Source of the DNA: Paenibacillus sp. FSL H7-0331
GTDB taxonomy: Bacteria; Bacillota; Bacilli; Paenibacillales; NBRC-103111
Reading direction: 5' to 3'
Assembly: GCF_001956045.1 (NCBI RefSeq)
Contig: NZ_MRTH01000009.1
Span: 124,001-188,000 of the forward strand
Length of the DNA stretch: 64,000 nucleotides
Position numbers and translations under genes: made by a program. Shown one piece after another: positions 18,318 through 27,374 of the stretch; within the stretch, counting starts at the first letter, position 1; the number at the start of each line of letters is the position of its first letter. Below the pieces are notes generated by a model, which was not told the DNA's origin, did not search any database, and saw only the letters and a list, made by a program, of their open reading frames with translations.

Positions 18318-19643
18318 ATGGATTTATTTTCATTAGCAGAGGAGAAAAGCCCGGCAGGGAAGCTGCTCGCAGATCGGATGCGACCGGTTACGCTAGATGA
18401 ATATATTGGTCAGGAACAGATCGTCGGTCCGGGTAAGCTGCTGCGCCGGGCTATAGAAGCAGATCAGGTATCATCCATACTGTTATACGGCCCACCAGGA
18501 ACAGGAAAGACAACGCTTGCGAACATTATTTCGCATGCTACACAAGGCACTTTTATCAAATTGAATGCGGTGGATGCTACCGTCAAAGATGTGCGTGAAG
18601 TCATTGAACAAGCCAAAGACAATAAGACGCTGTACGGTCGCAAAACCATTTTGTTTCTGGACGAGGTGCATCGATTCAATACGTCACGTCAGGATGCGCT
18701 GCTTCCTGCTGTCGAGCAGGGTATTATCGTGCTCATTGGGGCTACGACCGAGAATCCATTTCATCATGTGAATGGCGCACTCTTGTCAAGATCCACGCTG
18801 TTTGAGCTGCAGGCCTTAACTCAAGAGCACTCGCTTGTGGCGCTGCACCGAGCGCTTACTGACCGAGAGCGCGGCCTTGGCTCGTTGCCTATCGCAGCTA
18901 CGGAGGAAGCGCTTGCGCATATTGCTCGCATGGCTGGGGGCGATATTCGCCGCGCACTTAATGCGCTTGAACTTGCTGCGCTAACGACTCCGCCGGATAG
19001 GAGCGGAGCGGTACACATTACGCTGGAGGTGGCAGAGGAGTCGATACGGCGTCCTACCGTCAAAGCAGATGAATCGACTCAGTATGATGTGCTCTCAGCC
19101 TTCCACAAGAGCATCCGCGGCTCCAGTGACGCAGCGCTGTTCTGGTTCCTCTATGCGGTAGAGAAGCTGGGCATGGATCCGATGACCTTTCTGCGCCGCC
19201 TGATAGTAGCGAGCAGCGAGGATATAGGTTTGGCTAATCCACAGGCGATGCTGCAATCCGTAACGGCGATGGATGCCTATCATAAGATCGGCTGGCCGGA
19301 ATCAAAATATGTGATTGCTCAAGCCATTTTGTTTGCTGTTGAAAGTCCCAAATCCAATGCGATTCCACTCGCTATTGGCAAAGTCATGGGAGCCTTTGAG
19401 CTTCTGGGCGCAGCCGAGGTACCCCTGCATTTACGTGATGCGCATTATAAAGGTTCGGAGAAGCTTGGGCATGTTGGTTATCAATATCCTCATAACTTTC
19501 CTGGGCACTATGTGGACCAGCAGTATTTACCGGACAAGCTCAAAGAGCAAACCTTCTACGACGCAACCGAACAGGGCATGGAGGATAAAATAAGGCTTAA
19601 TCAAGAGCGCAGAAACGGGCAAAAGCAGCGAAAATCGCGATAA
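18318..19643 (+). CDS. rarA: Replication-associated recombination protein A (RarA/MgsA AAA+ ATPase)
   Basis: A 441-residue AAA+ ATPase of the clamp-loader group that acts at stalled replication forks. It begins with RMRPVTLDEYIGQEQIVGPG. Walker A is LLYGPPGTGKTTLANI (about 55-70), Walker B is TILFLDEVHRFN (about 112-123), sensor 1 is IGATTENPF and sensor 2 is GGDIRRALNALE. The C-terminal tetramerisation part includes SIRGSSDAALFWFLYAVEKL and YPHNFPGHYVDQQYLP. The ATG has a GAGGTTG site upstream. Confidence 0.95.
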   Translation: MDLFSLAEEKSPAGKLLADRMRPVTLDEYIGQEQIVGPGKLLRRAIEADQVSSILLYGPPGTGKTTLANIISHATQGTFIKLNAVDATVKDVREVIEQAKDNKTLYGRKTILFLDEVHRFNTSRQDALLPAVEQGIIVLIGATTENPFHHVNGALLSRSTLFELQALTQEHSLVALHRALTDRERGLGSLPIAATEEALAHIARMAGGDIRRALNALELAALTTPPDRSGAVHITLEVAEESIRRPTVKADESTQYDVLSAFHKSIRGSSDAALFWFLYAVEKLGMDPMTFLRRLIVASSEDIGLANPQAMLQSVTAMDAYHKIGWPESKYVIAQAILFAVESPKSNAIPLAIGKVMGAFELLGAAEVPLHLRDAHYKGSEKLGHVGYQYPHNFPGHYVDQQYLPDKLKEQTFYDATEQGMEDKIRLNQERRNGQKQRKSR

Positions 19644-19751
19644 TGGGTCAGGCTGGCCCATTTTAGCCTCATTTAAGGCTAATTCTCGGTATAAGTTTAA
19701 CTGATCAAGCTTTTTGACTGTTTTGTTTAACTTTTAAGCATAGCCCACGGT

Positions 19752-19779
19752 TTGACTGTATAGTTTAATCATATATAAT
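19752..19779 (+). promoter_or_regulatory. SigA-type promoter for the CorC/CNNM-type gene
   Basis: TTGACT (19752-19757), a 16-base spacer and TATAAT (19774-19779). The rest of the 330-base gap after rarA is AT-rich leader; the motif TTTGACTGT also occurs once upstream near 19714. The predicted leader is about 190 bases. Confidence 0.7.
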
Positions 19780-19939
19780 TTAATTATAGAGTTATATTAT
19801 GCTCGTAAAAGAATGACGAAGGCTTCTTAATTAAGCATCGAAACATTTTTTTGCATACTATACCAATATTTATGTTGATAAGCTCTCACATATATCAGTT
19901 TCAAATGTCTCAAAAAATTGTGAATTTAGGGGAGGTGTA

Positions 19940-19967
19940 CCTATTCATCTCGAACGAGGAGAATAGG
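19940..19967 (+). promoter_or_regulatory. Hairpin enclosing the ribosome site of the CorC/CNNM-type gene
   Basis: CCTATTC (19940-19946) pairs with GAATAGG (19961-19967), and CTCG with CGAG inside. The GAGGAG segment lies within the 3' arm, so the fold would hide the ribosome site of the TTG start at 19975. Confidence 0.5.
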
Positions 19968-19974
19968 AAATTAA

Positions 19975-21315
19975 TTGAGTAGTGACCCATTACCGATACT
20001 TTGGAATTTAAGTTTAGTTTTGCTTTTGGTATTCTTAAACGGCTTTTTTGTGGCAGCAGAGTTTGCTTTGGTCAAGGTTCGTCATAGCCGCATTGATGTG
20101 CTGGTTAAGGAAGGTAACCGCAATGCCAAGTTTGCTCAAATCATCATGAGAAACCTTAACGGATACTTATCAGCCTGCCAATTGGGAATTACGCTTGCTT
20201 CCCTTGGGCTTGGTTGGATTGGTGAACCAGCAATAGCTAAACTGCTCCAACCGGTGTTGCAGCCGCTGCAAATCCCTGAAACGATCCAGCATACGATTTC
20301 GTTTATTATTGCTTTTACGATCATCACCTCTTTTCATATCACACTGGGAGAACAATTCCCCAAGACCTATGCGATTCGCATGCCAGAGAAAATTACGCTG
20401 ATGGCTGCGGGCCCGATGATTCTGTTTTACAAAATCATGTTTCCATTTATTTGGTTTCTTAATGGTACTTCCAACTGGATGCTGCGCAAATCTGGAATAG
20501 AGCCTACAGACGAGCATGAGACAGCTCATACGGAACAGGAAATTCGCGGCTTGATGAAAGAAAGCAATAAAAGCGGACTCATTGATAATGCTGAATTAAC
20601 TTTAATGGACAATATTTTTGAATTTTCGGAAACCAATGCCCGTGAAATTATGATTCCTCGTACTGAAATGATATGTTTGTACGCTAATCTATCCTACGAG
20701 GAAAATCGACAAATTGCTGTTACGGAAATGCACACCCGTTATCCGGTCTGTGATCCAGACAAAGATAATGTCATTGGGTTTGTGCATATCAAGGATTTGT
20801 TGAAGTCAGACCGCGGTATTGGCAATATCAAAAAAATTATTCGTCCGATCACCAAAGTCCCCGAGTCGATGCAAATCAGTGCGCTGCTTAAGCTGATGCA
20901 AAAAAGAAAAACGCAAATGGCGCTGCTCATTGATGAGTATGGCGGCACATCGGGATTAGTCACTTTTGAGGATATTATAGAAGAAATTGTCGGCGAGGTT
21001 CAGGATGAATTTGATGAAGAGCGTCCGCAGATCGAAAAGCGTGATGATTCAACACATTCCATTGACGGGCGGATGCTGATTGAAGAAGTGAATAGTTATT
21101 TTGGTGTAGAAATCGAATCTGATGACTACGACACTATAGGTGGTTGGATTTATGCACAGGTAGAAATGCCTCCAAAAAGAAGCCAACGGATAGATTACAA
21201 TAATGAATATGAATTTGTGATTGATGAAACCGATCATTTACGAATCTCGCGAATTTTGGTCATTAAACGCAGTGAGCAAGATGAACAAGAGGTTACGCTC
21301 CCAATGAGCATGTAA
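19975..21315 (+). CDS. CNNM/CorC (HlyC) family membrane transporter, probable Mg2+ efflux or homeostasis protein
   Basis: A 446-residue protein with the standard layout. The CNNM (DUF21) membrane domain of about 200 residues starts FLNGFFVAAEFALVKVRHSRI. Two CBS domains follow (about 215-335, with REIMIPRTEMICL and IDEYGGTSGLVTFEDIIEEIVGEVQDE). A C-terminal CorC_HlyC domain (about 355-435, with DGRMLIEEVNSYFGVEI) completes it. Family members export or balance magnesium, sensing nucleotide through the CBS pair; old annotations call them hemolysins. It starts at TTG 19975 after an AGGA or GAGGAG site that can be folded into a hairpin. It has its own promoter and long leader and ends at a bidirectional terminator. 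Confidence 0.9.
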   Translation: MSSDPLPILWNLSLVLLLVFLNGFFVAAEFALVKVRHSRIDVLVKEGNRNAKFAQIIMRNLNGYLSACQLGITLASLGLGWIGEPAIAKLLQPVLQPLQIPETIQHTISFIIAFTIITSFHITLGEQFPKTYAIRMPEKITLMAAGPMILFYKIMFPFIWFLNGTSNWMLRKSGIEPTDEHETAHTEQEIRGLMKESNKSGLIDNAELTLMDNIFEFSETNAREIMIPRTEMICLYANLSYEENRQIAVTEMHTRYPVCDPDKDNVIGFVHIKDLLKSDRGIGNIKKIIRPITKVPESMQISALLKLMQKRKTQMALLIDEYGGTSGLVTFEDIIEEIVGEVQDEFDEERPQIEKRDDSTHSIDGRMLIEEVNSYFGVEIESDDYDTIGGWIYAQVEMPPKRSQRIDYNNEYEFVIDETDHLRISRILVIKRSEQDEQEVTLPMSM

Positions 21316-21326
21316 TAAAAAAAACG

Positions 21327-21388
21327 GATATCCACCTGCAGCATGTACTCTTACAAAGAGTGGCTGCAGCGGATAGTCCGCTTTTTTG
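21327..21388. terminator. Bidirectional terminator between the CNNM-type gene and mnmA
   Basis: CGGATATCC-CCTGCAGC and GCTGCAG-GGATAGTCCG arms with an inner ACTCT/AGAGT stem, flanked by A8 on the left and T6 on the right. It serves the two convergent genes. Confidence 0.85.
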
Positions 21389-21423
21389 TGTGTTGTGAAG
21401 TTCTTAGCTGAATTGAGGAAAGG

Positions 21424-22539
<1,116 letters not shown>

Positions 22540-22684
22540 TTACGTTTATCTTGTATTATACATGGGTTATACTGAATAATAAATATTTCATCAATATGAC
22601 ACGGTTTTTCTCCCAAAATACAAGGATTTATGATACCATATATACGATACCAACATGTATTGAAATGTAAATGAGGTGCTTGAC

Positions 22685-23104
22685 TTGAAAATTTCTACCA
22701 AAGGCCGATATGGTTTAACAATTATGATGGAACTGGCGTCCAGGTACGGAGAAGGACCCACCTCATTAAAAAGTATTGCCGAAAAGCATCAGCTTTCCGA
22801 GCACTATTTGGAGCAATTGGTAGCCCCTTTGCGTAATGCAGGTTTAGTTAAAAGTATTCGAGGAGCCTATGGGGGCTATATTTTGTCCAAGCTGGCAGAA
22901 GATATTTCTGCGGGCGATGTGATTCGGGTACTGGAAGGACCGATCAGCCCTGTTGATTTCACGGAAGAGGATGATCCAGCCAAACGCGACCTGTGGGTAC
23001 GCATCCGGGATAGCATCGCAACAGTGCTTGATTCCACCACATTGAAGGATTTAATCAGCTTCAAGGGTGAAGGCGTCAGCGATAGCTACATGTTCTATAT
23101 TTAA
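22685..23104 (+). CDS. cymR: Rrf2-family transcription repressor, CymR-like (cysteine metabolism)
   Basis: A 139-residue winged-helix regulator. It starts MKISTKGRYGLTIMMELA, nearly the textbook CymR start, with GAGGTG seven bases before TTG 22685; the in-frame GTG at 22676 overlaps that site. The recognition helix region is EHYLEQLVAPLRNAGLVKSIRGAYGGY. There is no cysteine anywhere, so it cannot hold an Fe-S cluster as IscR does, which supports CymR. In B. subtilis CymR works with CysK to repress cysteine uptake and synthesis genes. The adjacent desulfurase gene fits a sulfur role. Confidence 0.88.
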   Translation: MKISTKGRYGLTIMMELASRYGEGPTSLKSIAEKHQLSEHYLEQLVAPLRNAGLVKSIRGAYGGYILSKLAEDISAGDVIRVLEGPISPVDFTEEDDPAKRDLWVRIRDSIATVLDSTTLKDLISFKGEGVSDSYMFYI

Positions 23105-23129
23105 TTCAGATGAAGATAATGGAGTTATC

Positions 23130-24278
23130 ATGACGATCTATTTGGACCATGCAGCAACAACCCCGGTTCATCCCGAGGTTCTCGAAACCATGCTGCCCAT
23201 TTACACACATTACTTTGGAAATGCCTCCAGTACGCATAGCGCCGGTAGAGAAGCACGTTCTGTTGTTCAACGATCAAGAGATTCGATAGCTTCTTTACTT
23301 GGCTGTGCGGCTTCACAGCTTGTTTTTACAAGCGGAGGTACCGAAAGCAATAACATGTCTATATTAGGTGCAGCTGCTGCGCGCTCATCTTTGGGCAAGC
23401 ATATTATAACGGTACAGACTGAACATCATGCTGTATTGCATACATGCCAGTATCTAGAAAAGCTGGGCTTTGAGGTAACCTATTTGCCTGTTGACACGAA
23501 TGGTCAGATCGAATGGAATCTGCTTGAACAGGCGATTCGATCCGATACTATTTTGATCAGTGTGATGTATGGCAATAACGAAGTAGGGACGATTCAACCG
23601 ATTGTGAAGATTGGGGAACTGGCCAGAAGTAAAGGGATCTGGTTCCACGTCGATGCTGTTCAGGCTTTGGGAGCAATGGAGCTTAGTCTGAATAGTCTTC
23701 CTATTGATTTAATGAGCTTTTCTGCGCACAAAATTCAGGGACCCAAAGGAATCGGAGCCCTTTATATAGCTAAACAAATTCAGCTAGAGCCGATTTTGCA
23801 TGGTGGCGCTCAAGAAAGAAAGCGGCGTGCAGGTACCGAGAATGTACCGGGAATTGCAGGTTTTGCAAAAGCATTACAAATTTTTATCGATCATAGGTAT
23901 GAAATGCAACAAAAGATGGAAAAACTACGTATAGAGATGATAACGAGGCTGCAAGAGCAATTGGGAAAAGACCAAGTGGTGGTCAACGGTCACCCGACAG
24001 CGCGTTTGCCCCATATACTCAACCTTAGTTTTCCTGGCATTTCATCCGAAACGATGCTGATGAACCTCGATATGGAGGGAATCGCTGCTGCCAGCGGATC
24101 TGCTTGTACTTCGGGATCATTGGAAGTATCACATGTGCTTCAAGCTATGAAGCTATCTGAGCAGGTAACCGCATCAGCTGTCCGATTCAGCTTCGGATTC
24201 AGCAGCAGTTTACAAGATATTATGACTTGCACAGAGAAAATTGTAACCATTGTAACTCGTATACGTAATAATTATTAG
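23130..24278 (+). CDS. iscS: Cysteine desulfurase (IscS/NifS family, YrvO-like)
   Basis: A 382-residue PLP enzyme that strips sulfur from cysteine for tRNA thiolation and perhaps Fe-S clusters. It starts MTIYLDHAATTPVHPEV; GGAG lies upstream of ATG 23130, so the longer frame from 23067 is rejected. The PLP lysine is Lys201 in SFSAHKIQGPKG, and the H of VQTEHHAVLH stacks on PLP. The persulfide cysteine is Cys326 in ASGSACTSGSLEVSHVL. The long active-site loop marks group I. It pairs with cymR upstream and, functionally, with mnmA. Confidence 0.94.
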   Translation: MTIYLDHAATTPVHPEVLETMLPIYTHYFGNASSTHSAGREARSVVQRSRDSIASLLGCAASQLVFTSGGTESNNMSILGAAAARSSLGKHIITVQTEHHAVLHTCQYLEKLGFEVTYLPVDTNGQIEWNLLEQAIRSDTILISVMYGNNEVGTIQPIVKIGELARSKGIWFHVDAVQALGAMELSLNSLPIDLMSFSAHKIQGPKGIGALYIAKQIQLEPILHGGAQERKRRAGTENVPGIAGFAKALQIFIDHRYEMQQKMEKLRIEMITRLQEQLGKDQVVVNGHPTARLPHILNLSFPGISSETMLMNLDMEGIAAASGSACTSGSLEVSHVLQAMKLSEQVTASAVRFSFGFSSSLQDIMTCTEKIVTIVTRIRNNY

Positions 24279-24328
24279 TAAGAAGTGTTTCATTCATTTG
24301 CAGCTATTGCATCGGGAGGATACAGCGC

Positions 24329-24853
24329 TTGAAAAAAGCTCGTGATGTGATAGGATTACCGATCCTTTGTGTACAAACAGGTAAACAAGTCGGTACAGTC
24401 AAGGATCTATTGCTGGATGAAGCTTGGCAGATTGAGCTCGTACTTCTGGAGAACAGGCATTGGTTTTCAGTATCAAACTGTGTTGCCTGGAAGGATGTTA
24501 TTGCACTGGGTGAAGATGCTATAACCATTCACAACGAAGAGGCTGTCATCCAGTTGGATGCTCAGGATCAAGTGTACATCTCGTTGCTGAATGGGGACCA
24601 TAAGGTGAAGGGAATGCCTGTTGTAACCGTCAATGGTCAGCATTTGGGTATTGTGGATGATGTTTATCTGGACCCCGAGCTGGGTAAAAAAGTAATAGGC
24701 TATGAATTGACCGAAGGTTTTATTTCCGATCTGAAAGAGGGGCGCAAATGGCTGCCCTTACCGGATTCTGTAACAATGGGTGAGGATGCAATTATAGTCC
24801 CCGTTCACTGTAATGAATGGTTGACTGAAATAGTCAAATCAAATGAGGAATAG
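24329..24853 (+). CDS. Two-domain PRC-barrel protein (YrrD-like)
   Basis: A 174-residue soluble protein with two PRC-barrel repeats: residues about 5-75 (DVIGLPILCVQTGKQVGTVKDLLLDE) and about 85-165 (KVKGMPVVTVNGQHLGIVDDVYLDP). Such barrels occur in RimM and in photosynthetic reaction centre subunit H and usually bind proteins or RNA. Start TTG 24329 has GGGAGG ten bases upstream. B. subtilis has yrrD, also a PRC-barrel protein, in the same region, so it is the likely counterpart; its function is not known to me. Confidence 0.75.
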   Translation: MKKARDVIGLPILCVQTGKQVGTVKDLLLDEAWQIELVLLENRHWFSVSNCVAWKDVIALGEDAITIHNEEAVIQLDAQDQVYISLLNGDHKVKGMPVVTVNGQHLGIVDDVYLDPELGKKVIGYELTEGFISDLKEGRKWLPLPDSVTMGEDAIIVPVHCNEWLTEIVKSNEE

Positions 24854-24864
24854 GGTGATACCAA

Positions 24865-25062
24865 ATGTTACGTTGTCCGAATTGTAATTCGAAGGATATT
24901 GGCAAAATAGGCTCGCATCAGTTTTATTGCTGGGGCTGCTTTATTGAACTTAGTGTGAACGGAGAGAAAATGTCCGTATATCAAGTTGAAGAAGACGGTA
25001 CTTTAAGCTCTCTCGATGATCTGTTTTTTGAAGAGGAAATGCCGCATATTCATGCAAACTGA
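24865..25062 (+). CDS. Small zinc-ribbon protein (65 aa)
   Basis: The N-terminal half contains CPNC (Cys4, Cys7) and CWGC (Cys22, Cys25), a four-cysteine zinc ribbon. The C-terminal half is acidic. The start ATG lies 11 bases after the stop of the PRC-barrel gene, with GGGTG upstream, so the two are probably cotranscribed. A strong terminator follows. No specific function can be given. Confidence 0.75.
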   Translation: MLRCPNCNSKDIGKIGSHQFYCWGCFIELSVNGEKMSVYQVEEDGTLSSLDDLFFEEEMPHIHAN

Positions 25063-25084
25063 TAAATTATCGAATCAGATGTAT

Positions 25085-25147
25085 GTCGAATCGCATTCGC
25101 CCTAACCGCTTGAATCATGCAGCGGCTGGAAGCGAATGCGATTTTTT
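25085..25147 (+). terminator. Terminator after the zinc-ribbon gene
   Basis: AATCGCATTCGC and GCGAATGCGATT pair around a long loop with an inner CCGC/GCGG, then a run of seven T. Confidence 0.85.
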
Positions 25148-25252
25148 TGTGTTATCCAAGGGGATTAAGATGCAGGGTTGTACATATACTTATAGAAGTT
25201 GAGCGATTTGGACAAGAATGGCTTGGACATGGAACTGAGGTGGTGAGAACGC

Positions 25253-26323
25253 ATGAATCATTTTTACAAAAGCAGAGTATTTTCAATTATGATACATATA
25301 CTGCTGGGTCTGCTGATCCTGCTGGTTTTATTGAAAATTCGTCCGATCTGGCTCGGAATTTATCATTTTCTGCTTGAGATCCTGGCTCCTTTTATTATCG
25401 CAATGATCATATCGTATGTATTGAATCCTGTTGTATCCCTGCTTAACGCACGCAAGGTGCCGAGGACGGTGGCTGTTCTACTGATTTATGCGGTTTTCAT
25501 TGTGTCCACAACGGTTATACTAATGAACTTGATTCCGATGTTCATTAACCAATTGAATGAATTTAATGAGCATATTCCACAGCTGGAAATGAAGGCTCAA
25601 GGCGTTGTCGATACGATGAACAGTATGCAATTTGTACCGGACACTATCCGGACTGGCATCAATCAATCTCTGATGAAGCTGGAAAACGGCGTATCACATG
25701 CCATATCGAAGTATATTGACGGAATTGGCAGTACGATCAATATGATATTCATTGCTTTTATCGTACCTTTTTTGGCTTTCTACATGCTCAAGGATTTTCA
25801 ACTGATAGAAAAAACCGTACTGGCTACGGTACCTAAAGCAAAGCGCAAACAGGTTTACAAGCTGCTGATGGATATCGATACGGCTCTCGGTAATTATATT
25901 CGCGGACAGTTTTTAGTATGTGTGATTATTGGAATACTGGCGTATCTGGGTTATTGGCTGGTGGGAATGCCGTACGCGCTGCTGTTGGCTTGTCTGGTTG
26001 CCGTGTTTAATATTATCCCTTATCTGGGCCCTTTCTTTGGGGCGGCCCCCGCTCTTATAATGGCCTCGACCATTTCCTTTAAGATGGTGCTGATGGTCGC
26101 TGTAGTGAATGCAGTCTGTCAAATTCTCGAAGGCAATGTCATTTCGCCTCAGGTAGTAGGTCGCTCGTTAAAAATGCATCCGCTCCTGATTATATTTGCT
26201 CTGCTTGCGGGTGGGGAGATAGCGGGTGTAATCGGCTTGATTCTGGCGGTTCCGTTGTTTGCTGTCATCAAGGTAATTGTTCAGCATGTTTTCCAATATT
26301 ATGTACATCGGAGAACAACGTAA
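25253..26323 (+). CDS. AI-2E family transporter (YrrI-like permease)
   Basis: A 356-residue membrane protein with about seven or eight helices and the family features: an N-terminal pair of helices (MIHILLGLLILLVLLKI; LEILAPFIIAMIISYVLNPVV), a soluble amphipathic stretch (about 100-160), and C-terminal AVFNIIPYLGPFFGAAPALIMA and EGNVISPQVVGRSLKMHPL. The family holds exporters of autoinducer-2 or of sodium/proton type, and the substrate varies. GAGGTGG precedes ATG 25253. It lies upstream of alaS, matching yrrI in B. subtilis. Confidence 0.85.
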   Translation: MNHFYKSRVFSIMIHILLGLLILLVLLKIRPIWLGIYHFLLEILAPFIIAMIISYVLNPVVSLLNARKVPRTVAVLLIYAVFIVSTTVILMNLIPMFINQLNEFNEHIPQLEMKAQGVVDTMNSMQFVPDTIRTGINQSLMKLENGVSHAISKYIDGIGSTINMIFIAFIVPFLAFYMLKDFQLIEKTVLATVPKAKRKQVYKLLMDIDTALGNYIRGQFLVCVIIGILAYLGYWLVGMPYALLLACLVAVFNIIPYLGPFFGAAPALIMASTISFKMVLMVAVVNAVCQILEGNVISPQVVGRSLKMHPLLIIFALLAGGEIAGVIGLILAVPLFAVIKVIVQHVFQYYVHRRTT

Positions 26324-26382
26324 ACAAGAAGATTGAATTGTTCTCCAGGCGCATCTTCCTAATCCGCTGCTTGGCCGGCTTG

Positions 26383-26412
26383 TTGACATTCCTTTCAAGA
26401 AACGTATATAAT
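26383..26412 (+). promoter_or_regulatory. Consensus SigA promoter for the alaS leader
   Basis: A perfect TTGACA (26383-26388) and a perfect TATAAT (26407-26412) with an 18-base spacer. The alaS start is about 960 bases downstream. Confidence 0.85.
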
Positions 26413-26418
26413 CGTATA

Positions 26419-26702
26419 CAAGTATATAACTGAAAGCGTTGATGAAATCAAGTAAACCATAGTCCATTATCCAGAGAATAGGTTATAGCCCATTGCTGCT
26501 TGCACGAGGCTAGCTGAGAGAACCTTACTAATGAAGGATGGTTGAAAGCTCATTTCGGAGTGCGGAACAAATCCGCCGGATGGACTCGTTACAAGTCTTG
26601 TTCAAGGAGATTGTACAGCAGGCTTGCGTCTTAATTGACAGCTGTGCAGTAACCAGGGTGGTACCGCGATCAATTCGTCCCTGTTAGCAGGGGCGTTTTT
26701 CT
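26419..26702 (+). ncRNA. T-box leader riboswitch of alaS (probable Ala specifier)
   Basis: The antiterminator core AGGGTGGTACCGCG lies near 26655-26668. It is followed by the terminator CGTCCCTG-TTAG-CAGGGGCG with TTTTT (26677-26700). Stem I signals are AAGTA (about 26450) and CCAGAGA (about 26470). GAAAGCTCA gives a GCT triplet at 26548-26550 as probable alanine specifier. Uncharged tRNA-Ala should allow read-through to alaS. The specifier and stem I limits are by eye. Confidence 0.85.
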
Positions 26703-26722
26703 GTTTAAAAGAGGTTTTGGGG

Positions 26723-27000
26723 AGTGGAATCGAGGTTTTGCTTGGCTTGCGGAGAAGTAAAGTTCAAAGGCGGGGAATTTGTGCAAATGCTAATGTCCCC
26801 TGCGTGCGCAAGGGATGTGCCTTCGGCCGCTGTTGAACCTGGATGATCTTGATTAGACGAAGTGGTAATCATCCATGTTCAAAGGCGGCACGTAAACTCT
26901 ACGGCACAATCCCTTGCTCCCTCCGGGACCCATTTGCACAAATTCCTTCCTGCGGAAGAACTTTACCTGCTTCGCTTGGGGGCAAAACTCCTACTCCATC
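26723..27000. repeat. Near 280 bp imperfect inverted repeat between the T-box and alaS
   Basis: The two halves are complementary over most of their length about a centre near 26858. Matching arms include GTAAAGTTC (26757-26765) with GAACTTTAC (26958-26966), GGAATTTGTGCAAATG (26774-26789) with its complement at 26931-26946, and GGATGAT (26841-26847) with ATCATCC (26868-26874). It holds no convincing gene. Confidence 0.75.
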
Positions 27001-27058
27001 CCCAATAGGGGGTGGAGTAGTGAACCCCACGCTGCGCGAAGCTTCCCTTATCTAAAGG

Positions 27059-27270
27059 CTAGCGTGTCCCGCAGGGACGATGCGGCTCCAGAACCAAAAC
27101 AGCAGCACCCAGCAAGCGCACGTACTTGAACTTGTACTCACGCACTTGCTCAAACACCACAGTCAAGCGTGTCCCGCAGGGACGAAAGCGGCCCGAGCAC
27201 ACGCATGAACTCAAAAGGCATAGCACCACAGTCGAGCGTGTCCCTGAGGGACATAGCGGCCCGAGAACAA
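27059..27270 (+). repeat. Three copies of intergenic repeat A upstream of alaS
   Basis: Copies at 27059-27098, 27157-27201 and 27224-27270 share GCGTGTCCC-NNN-GGGAC, GCGGC and CCGAG or CCAGA with the two copies at 17184-17298. Confidence 0.8.
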
Positions 27271-27291
27271 CGCAGTCCGCTACGCTCCCAC

Positions 27292-27349
27292 GGGAGTCCA
27301 GAGGGCAAAGCCCTTTGGAGCCCTCCCTTTAGGGAGGGTTTGGGAGGGT
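27292..27349 (+). repeat. Intergenic palindromic repeat B, copy 2 (58 bp)
   Basis: This unit is 58 bases long, with two mismatches to the copy at 17321-17378. It ends 25 bases before the alaS start and is followed by ACCACCG and GGAGG. Confidence 0.9.
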
Positions 27350-27374
27350 AAAAAAACCACCGGAGGTATTTAAT

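Noticed and set aside
19975..21315. Hemolysin function
   Set aside because: The CNNM-CBS-CorC layout is that of a magnesium-related transporter; the hemolysin label is historical.
25117..25377. 86-residue frame ahead of the AI-2E-type gene
   Set aside because: It starts inside a terminator and overlaps the real gene in another frame.
26843..27351. Several plus-strand frames upstream of alaS
   Set aside because: They run through the inverted repeat and the repeat A/B units; composition follows the repeats, and no ribosome sites fit.
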